64,000 bases of DNA. Source: Alphaproteobacteria bacterium. Lineage in GTDB: Bacteria; Pseudomonadota; Alphaproteobacteria; UBA8366. Under the pieces are notes generated by a model. That model did not search any database, was not told where the DNA came from, and was given only the letters and a program-made list of their open reading frames with translations. A program made the position numbers and the translations under genes. Where the stretch lies: contig JAJFJD010000001.1 in the NCBI GenBank assembly GCA_021774335.1, forward strand, positions 62,001-126,000, given 5' to 3'. Every line of letters starts with the position of its first letter. Position 1 is the stretch's first letter. Below, piece after piece: positions 20,843 to 31,331 of this stretch.

Positions 20843-23800
20843 TTAGTCTGCGGCGTCTCGCTGCACCGCGGGTTCGCCGTAGCCACCGCCCGCCGGCGTC
20901 TCCAACACGAAGACATCGCCGGGATGCATCATTACGGCATCGGTGCCGCTCATTTCCGTCCGGCTGCCGTCTGCTCGTTCGACCCAGTTCCGGCCGCACG
21001 CGCCCGGCTCGCCGCCAGCCATGCCGTAGGGCGCGATTACGCGATGGCCTGACAGGATCGCCAGTTCCATTTCCTCGAGAAAGCGCATCCGCCGCACCGT
21101 GCCGTCACCGCCGGAATGGCGGCCGCGCCCGCCCGATCCGTTCCGAATTTCGAACCGCTCGAGGATGACCGGGAAGCGCCACTCCAGCACCTCTGGATCG
21201 GTCAGGCGGGAATTGGTCATATGCGTATGCACCGCCGACGTGCCATCGAAATCCGGGCCGGCCCCCGACCCACCGCAGACCGTTTCATAATACTGATGCC
21301 GGTCGTTGCCAAAGGTGACGTTGTTCATCGTCCCCTGTGCCGCCGCCATCACACCGAGCGCGCCATAGAGCGTATCGGTGATGCATTGCGACGTCTCGAC
21401 ATTGCCCGCGACCACGGCGGCCGGATAGGCCGGACGCAGCATGCAGCCTTCTGGCAGTACGATGTCGATGGGTTTCAGGCAGCCCTCGTTCATCGGGATG
21501 TCGTCATCGACCAACGTCCGGAAGACATAGAGGACCGCCGCCCGGCACACCGCCGACGGCGCGTTGAAGTTGGTCGGTCGTTGCGGGCTGGTGCCGGTGA
21601 AGTCGACCCGCGCGCTGCGCTTTTCCCGGTCGATCGAAATGGTAGCCTTGATGACACTGCCGTCATCCATCTCATAGGCGAAACTGCCGTCCTTCAACAC
21701 GTCGATAACGCGGCGCACCGATTCCTCGGCATTCGCCTGCACATGCTCCATGTAGGCGACGACCGTGGGCAGGGTGAAATGATCGACCATACGGTGCAGC
21801 TCGCGCACGCCTTTCTCGTTGGCGGCGATCTGCGCCTTCAGGTCGGCGACGTTCTGATCCGCATTGCGAACGGGATAGTCGCCCGACGCGAGCAGGCCTC
21901 GCATTGCCGCTTCCCGGAAATCGCCGCGGTCGACCAGTTTGAAATTGTCGATCAACACGCCTTCTTCCTCGACGGTCTTGGTGTCGGGCGGCATCGACCC
22001 CGGCATGGTTCCGCCGATGTCCGCGTGATGGCCCCGGCTGCCCACGTAGAACAGGATCGACCGGCCGTCGTCGTCAAAGACCGGCGTGATCACCGTGACA
22101 TCCGGCAGATGCGTTCCGCCGTTATAGGGCGCGTTCAAGACATAGACGTCGCCCGGCTGGATCGTCCCTACATTGTTGTCGATTACCGCGCGCACGCTCT
22201 CGCCCATCGATCCCAGATGCACGGGCATATGCGGTGCGTTGGCGATGAGCTGCCCTTTCGCGTCGAACACCGCGCAGGAGAAATCGAGCCGCTCCTTGAT
22301 GTTCACCGAATAGGCCGTGTTCTGCAGCGTCAGGCCCATCTGCTCCGCGACCGACATGAAGAGATTGTTGAAGACCTCGAGCATGACCGGGTCGCAATGC
22401 GTGCCGATCGCCACGACGCGGTCGAGCGGGACCACGCGGCGCAGCACCAGATCACCCGCGCCGGTCATTTCAGCTTCCCAGCCGGGTTCGAGAACCGTCG
22501 TCGCGACTGGCTCGGCAATGACCGCCGGACCCATGATGCGCTGCCCGGATCTTAAATCGGTGACGTCGAAGACCGGTGCCTCGTGATCCGCTCCGGCCAT
22601 TCGCGCCTGCACGCTCGCACGTGGTTCAGGCGCGGCCCCAGTCGCCGCTGCCGTTTTCGTCCTTTCGCCAACATCGGAGGCAAGGCCGACCGCTTCGGCG
22701 GCGACGCTTTCCACGATCAACGGTTTTTCCTGCATGACAAAGCCATAGCGCTGGCGATGCGACTCCTCGAATGCCGCGACCATCGCTTCGACGGAATCGA
22801 GATCGATCACATGTGCCGTATCGGTACCTTGGTATTTAAGATGGAGCCGTCGGTGCACGCGAATGCGGTCGGGCTCCACACCCTGATCCAGAACTTCCTG
22901 CTCGGCGTCCACCGCCAATCCATCCAGCGCGGCGTTGACCGACGGCATTACGGAATTGTCCAGGACCTCCTCCACCGTGCGTTCGCGGATCGCCCGGATA
23001 TCAGCCAGCCCCATACCATAGGCCGACAGCACACCGGCGAAGGGATGGATCAGCACCTGCGTCATGCCGAGCGCGTCGGCAACCAAACAGGCATGCTGCC
23101 CACCCGCACCGCCGAAACAACACAGCGTGTATTCGGTCACGTCGTAGCCGCGCTCGATCGAGATCTTCTTGATCGCGTTCGCCATATTCTCGACCGCGAT
23201 CTTGAGGAACCCGTCGGCGACTTCCGCCGGGCTGCGCGCGTCGCCCGTCGCTTTGCGAATCGCCTCGGCGAGCGCGCTGAACTTTTCCCTCACCACCGCA
23301 TCGTCGAGCGGCGCGTCCTGATTCGGCCCGAAGACATGCGGAAAGAAATCCGACTGCAGTTTGCCGAGCATGACGTTGCAGTCGGTCACCGTGAGCGGAC
23401 CGCCGCGACGATAGCAAGCCGGTCCCGGATTGGCCCCGGCGGACTCCGGCCCGACCCGGTAACGCGCGCCGTCGAACTGGCAGATCGATCCCCCGCCCGC
23501 CGCGACCGTATGGATCTGCATCATCGGTGCGCGCATGCGGACACCGGCGACCAGCGTTTCGAAGGCGCGCTCGTACTCGCCGTCGTAATGCGCGACATCG
23601 GTCGACGTTCCGCCCATGTCGAAGCTGATGATCTTCTTAAACCCGGCCTGTGCCGCCGTCTGCACCGCGCCGACGATACCTCCGGCCGGGCCAGACAGGA
23701 TCGCGTCCTTGCCCTGGAACAGCCGCGCATCGGTCAGCCCGCCGCTGGACTGCATGAACATCAACCGCGTGTCGCCCATCTGGTCCGCGACCTGATCCAC

Positions 23801-24478
23801 GTAGCGGCGCAGGATCGGCGACAGATAGGCGTCGACAACCGTGGTATCGCCGCGGCCGACCAGCTTCATCAACGGACTGACCGCGTAACTTGCCGAGACC
23901 TGCGTGAACCCGATCTCGCGCGCGATCGCGGCAACCTGTGCCTCGTGATCCGGGAAGCGATAGCCATGCATGAACAGGATCGCAACCGATCGGATACCGT
24001 CGTCGAAGGCGACTTGCAGCAACTGTTGTGCCCCTTCACTGTCGAGCGGCGTCAGAACATCGCCGGTGGCATTCACCCGCTCATCGACCTCCACGACCCG
24101 CTCGTACAACAGTTCCGGTAATTCAATTCGCCGGTCGAACAAGCGCGGCCGTGCCTGGTATCCGATCCTCAGCGCGTCCCGAAATCCGGTCGTCGTGACC
24201 AGAAGCGTTCGGTCACCGCTTCGTTCGAGCAGCGCATTGGTCGCCACCGTCGTGCCCATCTTGACTGCATCTACGGCATCGGACGGGATCAGCTGATCGG
24301 GCGTGAGCTGCAACAGATCGCGAATGCCCTGCACCGCGGCATCCTGGTAATGCTCCGGATTCTCGGACAACAGCTTATGCGTCACCAACGCGCCATCCGG
24401 CTGCCGGGCCACGATATCGGTGAACGTGCCGCCGCGATCGATCCAAAACTGCCAGCGGGCATCTGCTTGCTCGGTCAT
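20843..24478 (-). CDS. hydantoinase A/B (5-oxoprolinase-type) fusion protein
   Basis: [21 protein letters not shown] (HyuA) plus C-terminal HyuB half ([25 protein letters not shown]...[36 protein letters not shown]). Confidence 0.93.
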   Translation of the reverse strand: MTEQADARWQFWIDRGGTFTDIVARQPDGALVTHKLLSENPEHYQDAAVQGIRDLLQLTPDQLIPSDAVDAVKMGTTVATNALLERSGDRTLLVTTTGFRDALRIGYQARPRLFDRRIELPELLYERVVEVDERVNATGDVLTPLDSEGAQQLLQVAFDDGIRSVAILFMHGYRFPDHEAQVAAIAREIGFTQVSASYAVSPLMKLVGRGDTTVVDAYLSPILRRYVDQVADQMGDTRLMFMQSSGGLTDARLFQGKDAILSGPAGGIVGAVQTAAQAGFKKIISFDMGGTSTDVAHYDGEYERAFETLVAGVRMRAPMMQIHTVAAGGGSICQFDGARYRVGPESAGANPGPACYRRGGPLTVTDCNVMLGKLQSDFFPHVFGPNQDAPLDDAVVREKFSALAEAIRKATGDARSPAEVADGFLKIAVENMANAIKKISIERGYDVTEYTLCCFGGAGGQHACLVADALGMTQVLIHPFAGVLSAYGMGLADIRAIRERTVEEVLDNSVMPSVNAALDGLAVDAEQEVLDQGVEPDRIRVHRRLHLKYQGTDTAHVIDLDSVEAMVAAFEESHRQRYGFVMQEKPLIVESVAAEAVGLASDVGERTKTAAATGAAPEPRASVQARMAGADHEAPVFDVTDLRSGQRIMGPAVIAEPVATTVLEPGWEAEMTGAGDLVLRRVVPLDRVVAIGTHCDPVMLEVFNNLFMSVAEQMGLTLQNTAYSVNIKERLDFSCAVFDAKGQLIANAPHMPVHLGSMGESVRAVIDNNVGTIQPGDVYVLNAPYNGGTHLPDVTVITPVFDDDGRSILFYVGSRGHHADIGGTMPGSMPPDTKTVEEEGVLIDNFKLVDRGDFREAAMRGLLASGDYPVRNADQNVADLKAQIAANEKGVRELHRMVDHFTLPTVVAYMEHVQANAEESVRRVIDVLKDGSFAYEMDDGSVIKATISIDREKRSARVDFTGTSPQRPTNFNAPSAVCRAAVLYVFRTLVDDDIPMNEGCLKPIDIVLPEGCMLRPAYPAAVVAGNVETSQCITDTLYGALGVMAAAQGTMNNVTFGNDRHQYYETVCGGSGAGPDFDGTSAVHTHMTNSRLTDPEVLEWRFPVILERFEIRNGSGGRGRHSGGDGTVRRMRFLEEMELAILSGHRVIAPYGMAGGEPGACGRNWVERADGSRTEMSGTDAVMMHPGDVFVLETPAGGGYGEPAVQRDAAD

Positions 24479-24646
24479 TCCGGTATTCCTGCCTTCAACA
24501 ATCCGTGATCAAGCCAAGGAATTGGCGCTTTCCCGGCATAATTGGCCGCCTACGATGAATGTGCAACGCCGCAGCGATGGCTTAATCCTATATTCACCCC
24601 CACGGGACATTGTCGACACATACACCCGTCCTATTTAGATTGCTTC

Positions 24647-25453
24647 ATGAACACACTCATTAAGTGGCTCGCCCGAGTTTCCGCCGTTATTCTCATTCTC
24701 TTGGCAGGTCCGATAACCACCCTGATGGCCGGAAAATCCAACACCGATTGGTGGAACGCCTCGCGCGAACCCGCCGGCATCGCGCCCGATCCGTCGGCGC
24801 ATCCCGCGGCGATCGTGCAAGTCTATGCCGCCCGCGCCTTCAGTTGGCGCGGCGCGTTCGGTGTCCACACCTGGATTTCGGCGAAGAAAACGAACGAACT
24901 CGAATACACGGTCTATGAGGTCATCGGCTGGCGCGTCCGCGGCGGGCTGCCGGCGGTGGTCATCCATCAGGAAGCACCGGACCGTTACTGGTTCGGCAAC
25001 AAGCCGAAGATCATCGCGGAATTGCGTGGCGACAGCGTCGACGATGTGATCGACCGGATCGACACGGCGGCGCGCGCCTATCCGTACAAGAACTCCTATA
25101 CGGTCTGGCCCGGTCCCAACAGCAACACCTTCATCGCGTGGCTCGGCCGGGCCGCGCCAGAATTGAAACTGGACCTGCCGCCCACCGCAATCGGCAAAGA
25201 TTGGCTGGATGCGCGCGAAGGCCACATTGTCGCGGCGACGCCCAGCGGCACCGGCTACCAATTCTCGCTGTTCGGATTAGTCGGCGTGCTCGCCGGCGTC
25301 GAGGAAGGATTGGAAGTCAATCTGATCGGACTTACCGTCGGCGTCGATCCTTTGGATCTTGCCATCAAGCTACCCGGGATCGGCCGCCTCGGCGGCAGCA
25401 ACGGCACGGAACCGAAACCTTCGGATACCGCGACCGCACAGCAGCGGCCATGA
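24647..25453 (+). CDS. DUF3750 domain-containing protein
   Basis: N-terminal TM; VQVYAARAFSWRGAFGVHTWISAKKTNELEYTVYEVIGWR...WPGPNSNTFIAWLGR. Start trimmed to ATG 24647. Confidence 0.85.
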   Translation: MNTLIKWLARVSAVILILLAGPITTLMAGKSNTDWWNASREPAGIAPDPSAHPAAIVQVYAARAFSWRGAFGVHTWISAKKTNELEYTVYEVIGWRVRGGLPAVVIHQEAPDRYWFGNKPKIIAELRGDSVDDVIDRIDTAARAYPYKNSYTVWPGPNSNTFIAWLGRAAPELKLDLPPTAIGKDWLDAREGHIVAATPSGTGYQFSLFGLVGVLAGVEEGLEVNLIGLTVGVDPLDLAIKLPGIGRLGGSNGTEPKPSDTATAQQRP

Positions 25454-25512
25454 TGCGAGCGCAATCGATGGCCGATTGCCCGCGCCGGCAAGCGGGATTA
25501 AGTTAGCCCTGC

Positions 25513-26241
25513 ATGAGCATATGGGGAAAAATCCTGGGCGGCGTCGGCGGCTTTGCCATCGGCGGGCCCTTGGGCGCGATCATCGGTGCGGTCGCCGGAC
25601 ATGCGGTGGACAAAATGCGCGCCGCCAAACCGCAGCCGGAAGACGCCACCAAGTCGATCGCGTTCACGATCGCCGTCGTGGTCCTGGGCGCGAAGATGGC
25701 CAAGGCCGACGGCACGGTCACGCAGGACGAAATTCGCGCCTTCAAAAAAGTCTTCAAGGTACCGCAGCACGAAGTGAAGAATGTCGCGCGAGTCTTCGAT
25801 CAGGCCCGCAAGGACAGTCACGGTTTCGAACCCTACGCAAAACAGATCGCCGACATGTTCCAGGACAACGCCGCGATCCTCGAAGAACTTCTCTTCTGCC
25901 TTACGTCTATCGCGCGGGCCGACGGCGAATTGCGCGAGTCAGAGACAACTTTTCTGCGTGCCGTGTCCGATATCTTCGGTCTCGACCGGTCGGCGTTCGA
26001 GCGGGTCACGGCCATCCGGCACGGTCCGGACAACGCCAACCCGTATCAAATCCTCGGTGTCTCGCGGACGATTTCCAACGACGACCTGAAATCCGCCTAT
26101 CGCCAACTGGTGCGCGACAACCATCCCGACCGGCTTGTCGCCCAGGGGATGCCGGAAGAATTCATCGCCGTTGCGAACCAGAAGCTCGCCGCGATCAACG
26201 TTGCCTATGACATGGTTGCCGCGGAACGGGGGATGTCCTGA
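25513..26241 (+). CDS. DjlA-like co-chaperone (TerB domain + J domain)
   Basis: TerB-like region ATKSIAFTIAVVVLGAKMAKADGTVTQDEI plus J domain NPYQILGVSRTISNDDLKSAYRQLVRDNHPDRL with HPD motif. Confidence 0.88.
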   Translation: MSIWGKILGGVGGFAIGGPLGAIIGAVAGHAVDKMRAAKPQPEDATKSIAFTIAVVVLGAKMAKADGTVTQDEIRAFKKVFKVPQHEVKNVARVFDQARKDSHGFEPYAKQIADMFQDNAAILEELLFCLTSIARADGELRESETTFLRAVSDIFGLDRSAFERVTAIRHGPDNANPYQILGVSRTISNDDLKSAYRQLVRDNHPDRLVAQGMPEEFIAVANQKLAAINVAYDMVAAERGMS

Positions 26242-26912
26242 CCGGTCCCGCCATCGCGGAGCGGCCGTCGCCCAATTTCAACGATCGGGCGCCGGACACT
26301 CCGGTCGATATGCTGGTGCTGCACTATACGGGCATGGAAGACGCTGGCGCCGCATTGGCGCGCCTGTGCGATCGTGCATCACAGGTCAGCGCCCATTACC
26401 TGATCGACGAGGACGGCGGTGTTCACCGACTCATCGATGAATCCAAACGCGCTTGGCATGCGGGACTCGGTTTTTGGCGCGGCGAACGTGACATTAACGG
26501 CCGGTCCATTGGCATCGAACTCGCCAATCCCGGCCATGAGTTCGGCTATCGCGAATTCCCCGAGCTGCAAATGCAGGCACTGATCGACCTGTCACAAGAC
26601 ATCGTGGACCGCCACACCATTCCGGCCCGCAACGTGGTCGGACATTCCGATATCGCGCCGGACCGTAAGCTCGATCCGGGCGAATTCATGGACTGGCCGC
26701 GGCTGGCCGAGGCAAGGATCGGCCTATGGCCCGAGGAAGCCGCCAAGCCAAGCGCAAACCCGCTGCAGGACTTGGCAAAATACGGATACGACATCTCCAG
26801 CCGCCATGTGATTTCAGCATTCCAACGGCGATTTCGCCCGGCCTGCATTGATGGTCTCGCCGATCCGCACACCTGTCGGATAACTGCCGGACTGGTCGCC
26901 AGCCTCGCCTGA
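26238..26912 (+). CDS. N-acetylmuramoyl-L-alanine amidase (AmpD/AmiD-type), probable CTG start
   Basis: MLVLHYTGMEDAGAALARLCDRASQVSAHYLIDEDG...NVVGHSDIAPDRKLDPGEFMDW. Family-typical ERPSPNFNDR motif lies in frame upstream of the first ATG (26310). Confidence 0.85.
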   Translation: MTGPAIAERPSPNFNDRAPDTPVDMLVLHYTGMEDAGAALARLCDRASQVSAHYLIDEDGGVHRLIDESKRAWHAGLGFWRGERDINGRSIGIELANPGHEFGYREFPELQMQALIDLSQDIVDRHTIPARNVVGHSDIAPDRKLDPGEFMDWPRLAEARIGLWPEEAAKPSANPLQDLAKYGYDISSRHVISAFQRRFRPACIDGLADPHTCRITAGLVASLA

Positions 26913-26974
26913 CTGCATATGTCGGCATGGCCGCAAAAAGACTGAAATCTCCGCAGATTAGCGCTATACATCAG

Positions 26975-27362
<388 letters not shown>

Positions 27363-27462
27363 TTTCAAATTTAGACATCGACCGCACCGCCTGGAACATC
27401 GAAACCGGAGGAGAACGTCCGGAGTAAAGGTGAGTCGATTAGTTCAAGATGTGGTCGTCAAA

Positions 27463-27491
27463 AGAACATATTTAGAACATTAAAAGAACAT
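27463..27491 (+). repeat. three AGAACAT direct repeats at 11-bp period
   Basis: AGAACAT at 27463, 27474 and 27485; a fourth copy at 27589. Confidence 0.8.
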
Positions 27492-27630
27492 CACTAGGCA
27501 TTACTATACAAAAACATTCAGGGAACACTACACCTAGTGGATTCGTTTTTCGTACCGACCATTTGTAGTGACTCAATTTCGACTGATGAGAACATGAAAT
27601 ATTAGTTCTTTTACCGTCCGTTTTACTTTA

Positions 27631-27680
27631 ATCCATTGACCGCCTACAAAATCCCATGATATCCCAAATCATCCTAAAGG
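27631..27680 (-). promoter_or_regulatory. putative MraZ operator: 10-bp-phased TGGGA-like boxes (minus-strand orientation)
   Basis: Plus-strand blocks aTCCAttgac/cGCCTAcaaa/aTCCCAtgat/aTCCCAaatc/aTCCTAaagg; reverse complement gives TGGGA-type repeats every 10 bp upstream of mraZ. TTGACC at 27636 could be a -35. Confidence 0.65.
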
Positions 27681-27768
27681 TTGCCTCGTTCGGCTTTGGA
27701 GTACCGGGCGGATGGTGACGGGATGAAGATGGCGCAAAGCGTCGCACAGGTAGCAACGATTTCGGGGG

Positions 27769-28230
27769 ATGGCTGCCGCCATGGCACTGTTTGCCGGCAC
27801 ATACAAAGACAACAAAGTCGACCGGAAGGGGCGCGTCTCACTTCCGGCGAAATTGCGTGCCGAATTGCCGCCGGAGAACAACCGCGAAATCTTCATTTAT
27901 CCCTCCCCTACCCAGGAAGGTCTTGAAGCCTGCGACCGCGCTTTCATGGAGCAAATGCGCGACGCCACCGGGATCAACCCCTTCGAAGACGAAGATGCGG
28001 ATATGGGCTGGCTGATCGAAGAAGCGCAGCCGGTGACGATTGATACCGGCGGCCGGATCATGATCCCGACCGACTTCACGGAGTTTACCGACTTGGGCGA
28101 CGAACTGGTCTTCGTCGGCCGCGGCCACCGGTTCCTGATCATGTCGACGGCAGTGCATACGGAATACCGCAAGCGGACGCGCGACCTGATGAAAGCCCGG
28201 GCGAAACAACGTGCCGGAGACGGCACATGA
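27769..28230 (+). CDS. mraZ: division/cell wall cluster transcriptional repressor MraZ
   Basis: MALFAGTYKDNKVDRKGRVSLPAKLRAEL and first-in-cluster position; start may be 27781. Confidence 0.95.
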   Translation: MAAAMALFAGTYKDNKVDRKGRVSLPAKLRAELPPENNREIFIYPSPTQEGLEACDRAFMEQMRDATGINPFEDEDADMGWLIEEAQPVTIDTGGRIMIPTDFTEFTDLGDELVFVGRGHRFLIMSTAVHTEYRKRTRDLMKARAKQRAGDGT

Positions 28231-29195
28231 TCGCGCCAAAGCATGGCTCCGTGATGCTCAAGGAAGTCCTGGCGGATCTCAACGCGCAGCCCGATGGAAT
28301 CTACGCCGACGCCACCTACGGCCGCGGCGGATACACCCGCGCACTCCTGGACGCCGTCAAATGTACGGTCTACGCGATCGACCGGGATCAGGAAGCCGTG
28401 GACAGCGCAAAGGCCTTGCTCGCCGCCTATCGCGGCCGCCTCACGGTTCTGCATGGCCGCTTCGGCGACATGCTGGGTTTGCTGCGCGACTGCGGCATTC
28501 AGCACGTCAACGGGATCATGCTCGATCTCGGCGTCTCATCGCCGCAGATCGACCAGCCCGAGCGCGGATTCAGTTTCCGCGCCGACGGGCCGCTGGACAT
28601 GCGGATGGGGTTATCCGGATTGTCCGCTGCCGACGTGGTCAACACGGCGGACGAAGCCGAGCTGATAGATATCATCCGGAACCTCGGCGAAGAGCGCTTC
28701 GCGCGCCGGATTGCCAGGGCCATCGTGGCCGCGCGCAGCGACTCCCCGATCACCCGCACGAACGCGCTGGCGAAGATCGTTCGGGGTGCGGTGCCGCGCG
28801 CGAAGGATGGCCTGGACCCGGCGACGCGCACCTTCATGGCGCTGCGCCTGCATGTGAACGACGAACTCGGCGAGTTGGACCGGGCGCTTGAAGCGGCGGA
28901 ACAGCTCCTCACGACGGGCGGACGACTTGTAGTCGTGTCTTTCCATTCCCTGGAAGACCGCCGCGTAAAACGATTTCTGCAGCAACGAAGCGACGACAGT
29001 GCCGGGACGTCACGGCACGTGCCCCTGCCGGAAACTCGGCCTGCACCGAGTTTCCGGCTTCTTCGCCGCCGCAGCCTGACGCCGACACCGGAAGAAATCG
29101 ACCGTAACCCCCGCGCGCGCTCCGCGCGCCTGCGGGCCGCCGAACGTACTGGCAATCCAGCCTGGCCGCCGAACTCGGAGAGGATCGCAGCATGA
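28227..29195 (+). CDS. rsmH: 16S rRNA (cytosine(1402)-N(4))-methyltransferase
   Basis: HGSVMLKEVLADL...DATYGRGGYTRALL...LDLGVSSPQIDQPERGFSF...ISFHSLEDR-like VVSFHSLEDRRVKRF. Confidence 0.96.
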   Translation: MIAPKHGSVMLKEVLADLNAQPDGIYADATYGRGGYTRALLDAVKCTVYAIDRDQEAVDSAKALLAAYRGRLTVLHGRFGDMLGLLRDCGIQHVNGIMLDLGVSSPQIDQPERGFSFRADGPLDMRMGLSGLSAADVVNTADEAELIDIIRNLGEERFARRIARAIVAARSDSPITRTNALAKIVRGAVPRAKDGLDPATRTFMALRLHVNDELGELDRALEAAEQLLTTGGRLVVVSFHSLEDRRVKRFLQQRSDDSAGTSRHVPLPETRPAPSFRLLRRRSLTPTPEEIDRNPRARSARLRAAERTGNPAWPPNSERIAA

Positions 29196-29521
29196 GAACC
29201 TATGCAATCGCAGGATGGCTGTTGCTCATCATGGTTGCCGGCTATGCGATGTTCCGCGTCAGTTTCGAGGTGGAATTGCTGGAGGACCGCGTCAGCGAGT
29301 TGAACCAGCAGGCACTGCAGGAGCAGGAAGCGATTCATGTCCTGCGTGCCGAATGGAGCTATTTGAACCGCCCGGAACGCCTGTCGCGCTTGGCCAACGA
29401 CCTGCTGCCGAAGCTGCGACCGCCCGCGCTTAATCAGATCACGACGGTCGACAGAATTCCCACCGGTGATGAGACGGACAATGTCCTTCCCGCCGCCGTG
29501 AAACTGACACAGTCACAATAA
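29192..29521 (+). CDS. ftsL: cell division protein FtsL
   Basis: Small single-TM coiled-coil protein between rsmH and ftsI (LRAEWSYLNRPERLSRLA). Confidence 0.9.
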   Translation: MRTYAIAGWLLLIMVAGYAMFRVSFEVELLEDRVSELNQQALQEQEAIHVLRAEWSYLNRPERLSRLANDLLPKLRPPALNQITTVDRIPTGDETDNVLPAAVKLTQSQ

Positions 29522-29558
29522 TAAATAACGCGTTTGGCAACGCCGAAGGATCAGAACG

Positions 29559-31331
29559 ATGATCGGCAAGATAAGACAACAATTGACCTTTGGGACCCGT
29601 AAACCGCTCCGCGCGCCGGGGCGGCGGCTGCCCTGCGTGCCGTCCAAGAAGCTCATCGCCGACGGACCAGTGCGCGAAGCCATCGAAACCGGCCGCACGC
29701 GCCTTTTCATCACCGGCTCGGTGCTGATGCTCGCCTTCGGGTGCATCGGGTTGCGGCTGGTCGATCTTACCGTTGTCCGCTCGGCCCAGGAACCGCGCGT
29801 CGGGCGCATTGCCCAATCCGAAAAAATCGAGACCGAGCGGGCCAACGTCATCGACCGCAACGGCACAATCCTTGCCACCGGCCTGCCGACCGCCTCGCTG
29901 ATCGCGGATCCCAAGCTGGTGATCGACCCCGACGAAGCCGCACAACTCGTTGCGTCGGTGCTGCCGAATACAAATGCGTCAGAGATTGCCAAGAAGCTCC
30001 GCATGGACCGCAGGTTTGTAAAGCTACGGCGGAAACTAACGCCGGGCCAGCAATGGAGCATCCATCGCCTCGGTATTCCCGGGCTAACCTTCCAACGCGA
30101 AGAAACCCGTAGTTTTCCGCACGGCCGCCTGTTCTCGCATGTCCTCGGCTTCACCGATGTCGACAATCATGGTCTGACCGGCTTGGAGAAAACCTTCGAC
30201 AACCGCTTGCGCACCGAACGGGAAGCGCTGCAGTTGACCCTGGACGTGCGGCTTCAGCACATCATGCACACCGCCCTGTCCAGCGCGATCAACGAATACA
30301 AGGCGATCGGCGGCGCGGGCGTTATTCTGGATATCCGTACCGGCGAAGTGCTATCGCTTGTGTCGCTGCCCGATTTCGAGCCGTACCAGGCCGGCGAAGC
30401 CAGCGAAGACCAGCGCCGGAACCGCGCGAGCCTTGGCGTCTACGAATTGGGTTCGGCCTTCAAGATCTTCACCACCGCCATGGCGCTGGACGCTGGCGTG
30501 GTGACCATGAAGGGTGGCTACGACGCGACCAAGCCGATCAAGATTTCGCGCTTCACTATCCGCGACTTCCATGCCAAGAAACGCTGGCTGTCCGTGCCTG
30601 AAATCTTCATGTATTCGTCCAACATCGGCGCTGCGAAAATGGCGATCGACGTCGGCACCGAAACACAACGGGACTATCTCGGCAAACTCGGCCTGCTGAA
30701 ACCGTCGCCCATCGAACTGCCCGAAGTCGGCAGCCCGCTGCTTCCCGCTCGGTGGCAGACGATCAGCACGATGACGGTCGCCTTCGGCCACGGCATCGCG
30801 GTCAGCCCGCTACAGCTCGCCTCTGCCGTGTCGGCAGTCCTGAATGAGGGTGTGTACTATCCGCCGACCCTGGTGAAGCGGGCAGCCGGCGCACCGAAAC
30901 CGATGGGACAACGTGTTGTTTCCAAACGGACATCGCACGAGATGCGCCGCCTGCTGCGGCTCGTCGTCGAGCGTGGAACCGGCCGGCGCGCCGCTGCGAA
31001 GGGCTTTCTTGTCGGTGGCAAGACCGGCAGCGCCGAGAAACAAGTCAACGGCCGCTACAAGCGGAAGTCGCTGATTTCATCCTTCGTCGGTGCATTCCCG
31101 ATGAATGACCCGAAGTACCTCGTGCTCGCCGTCCTGGACGAACCGAAGGGCACGAAGGCCACCTTCGGCAACGCGACCGGCGGCTGGGTTGCCGCACCGG
31201 TCGTGCGTCAGGTGGTGGAACGAATGGGCCCGATCGTCGGCCTGGCGCCGGTCGATGAATCGTCGCCGGAATTGCAGGAATTGCTCACCGTCAACTTGCC
31301 AAACGAGGGTCCCAAGCTTGCGTCTTTTTAG
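29559..31331 (+). CDS. ftsI: peptidoglycan D,D-transpeptidase FtsI (PBP3)
   Basis: IDRNGTILATGLPTASL, transpeptidase SSNIGAAK and KTGSAEK motifs. Confidence 0.96.
   Translation: MIGKIRQQLTFGTRKPLRAPGRRLPCVPSKKLIADGPVREAIETGRTRLFITGSVLMLAFGCIGLRLVDLTVVRSAQEPRVGRIAQSEKIETERANVIDRNGTILATGLPTASLIADPKLVIDPDEAAQLVASVLPNTNASEIAKKLRMDRRFVKLRRKLTPGQQWSIHRLGIPGLTFQREETRSFPHGRLFSHVLGFTDVDNHGLTGLEKTFDNRLRTEREALQLTLDVRLQHIMHTALSSAINEYKAIGGAGVILDIRTGEVLSLVSLPDFEPYQAGEASEDQRRNRASLGVYELGSAFKIFTTAMALDAGVVTMKGGYDATKPIKISRFTIRDFHAKKRWLSVPEIFMYSSNIGAAKMAIDVGTETQRDYLGKLGLLKPSPIELPEVGSPLLPARWQTISTMTVAFGHGIAVSPLQLASAVSAVLNEGVYYPPTLVKRAAGAPKPMGQRVVSKRTSHEMRRLLRLVVERGTGRRAAAKGFLVGGKTGSAEKQVNGRYKRKSLISSFVGAFPMNDPKYLVLAVLDEPKGTKATFGNATGGWVAAPVVRQVVERMGPIVGLAPVDESSPELQELLTVNLPNEGPKLASF

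Noticed and set aside
21116-24121. Two long plus-strand ORFs (479 and 512 aa) inside the hydantoinase/oxoprolinase gene
   Set aside because: Antisense frame of a codon-biased gene; composition (R/H/D-rich) is typical of shadow ORFs.
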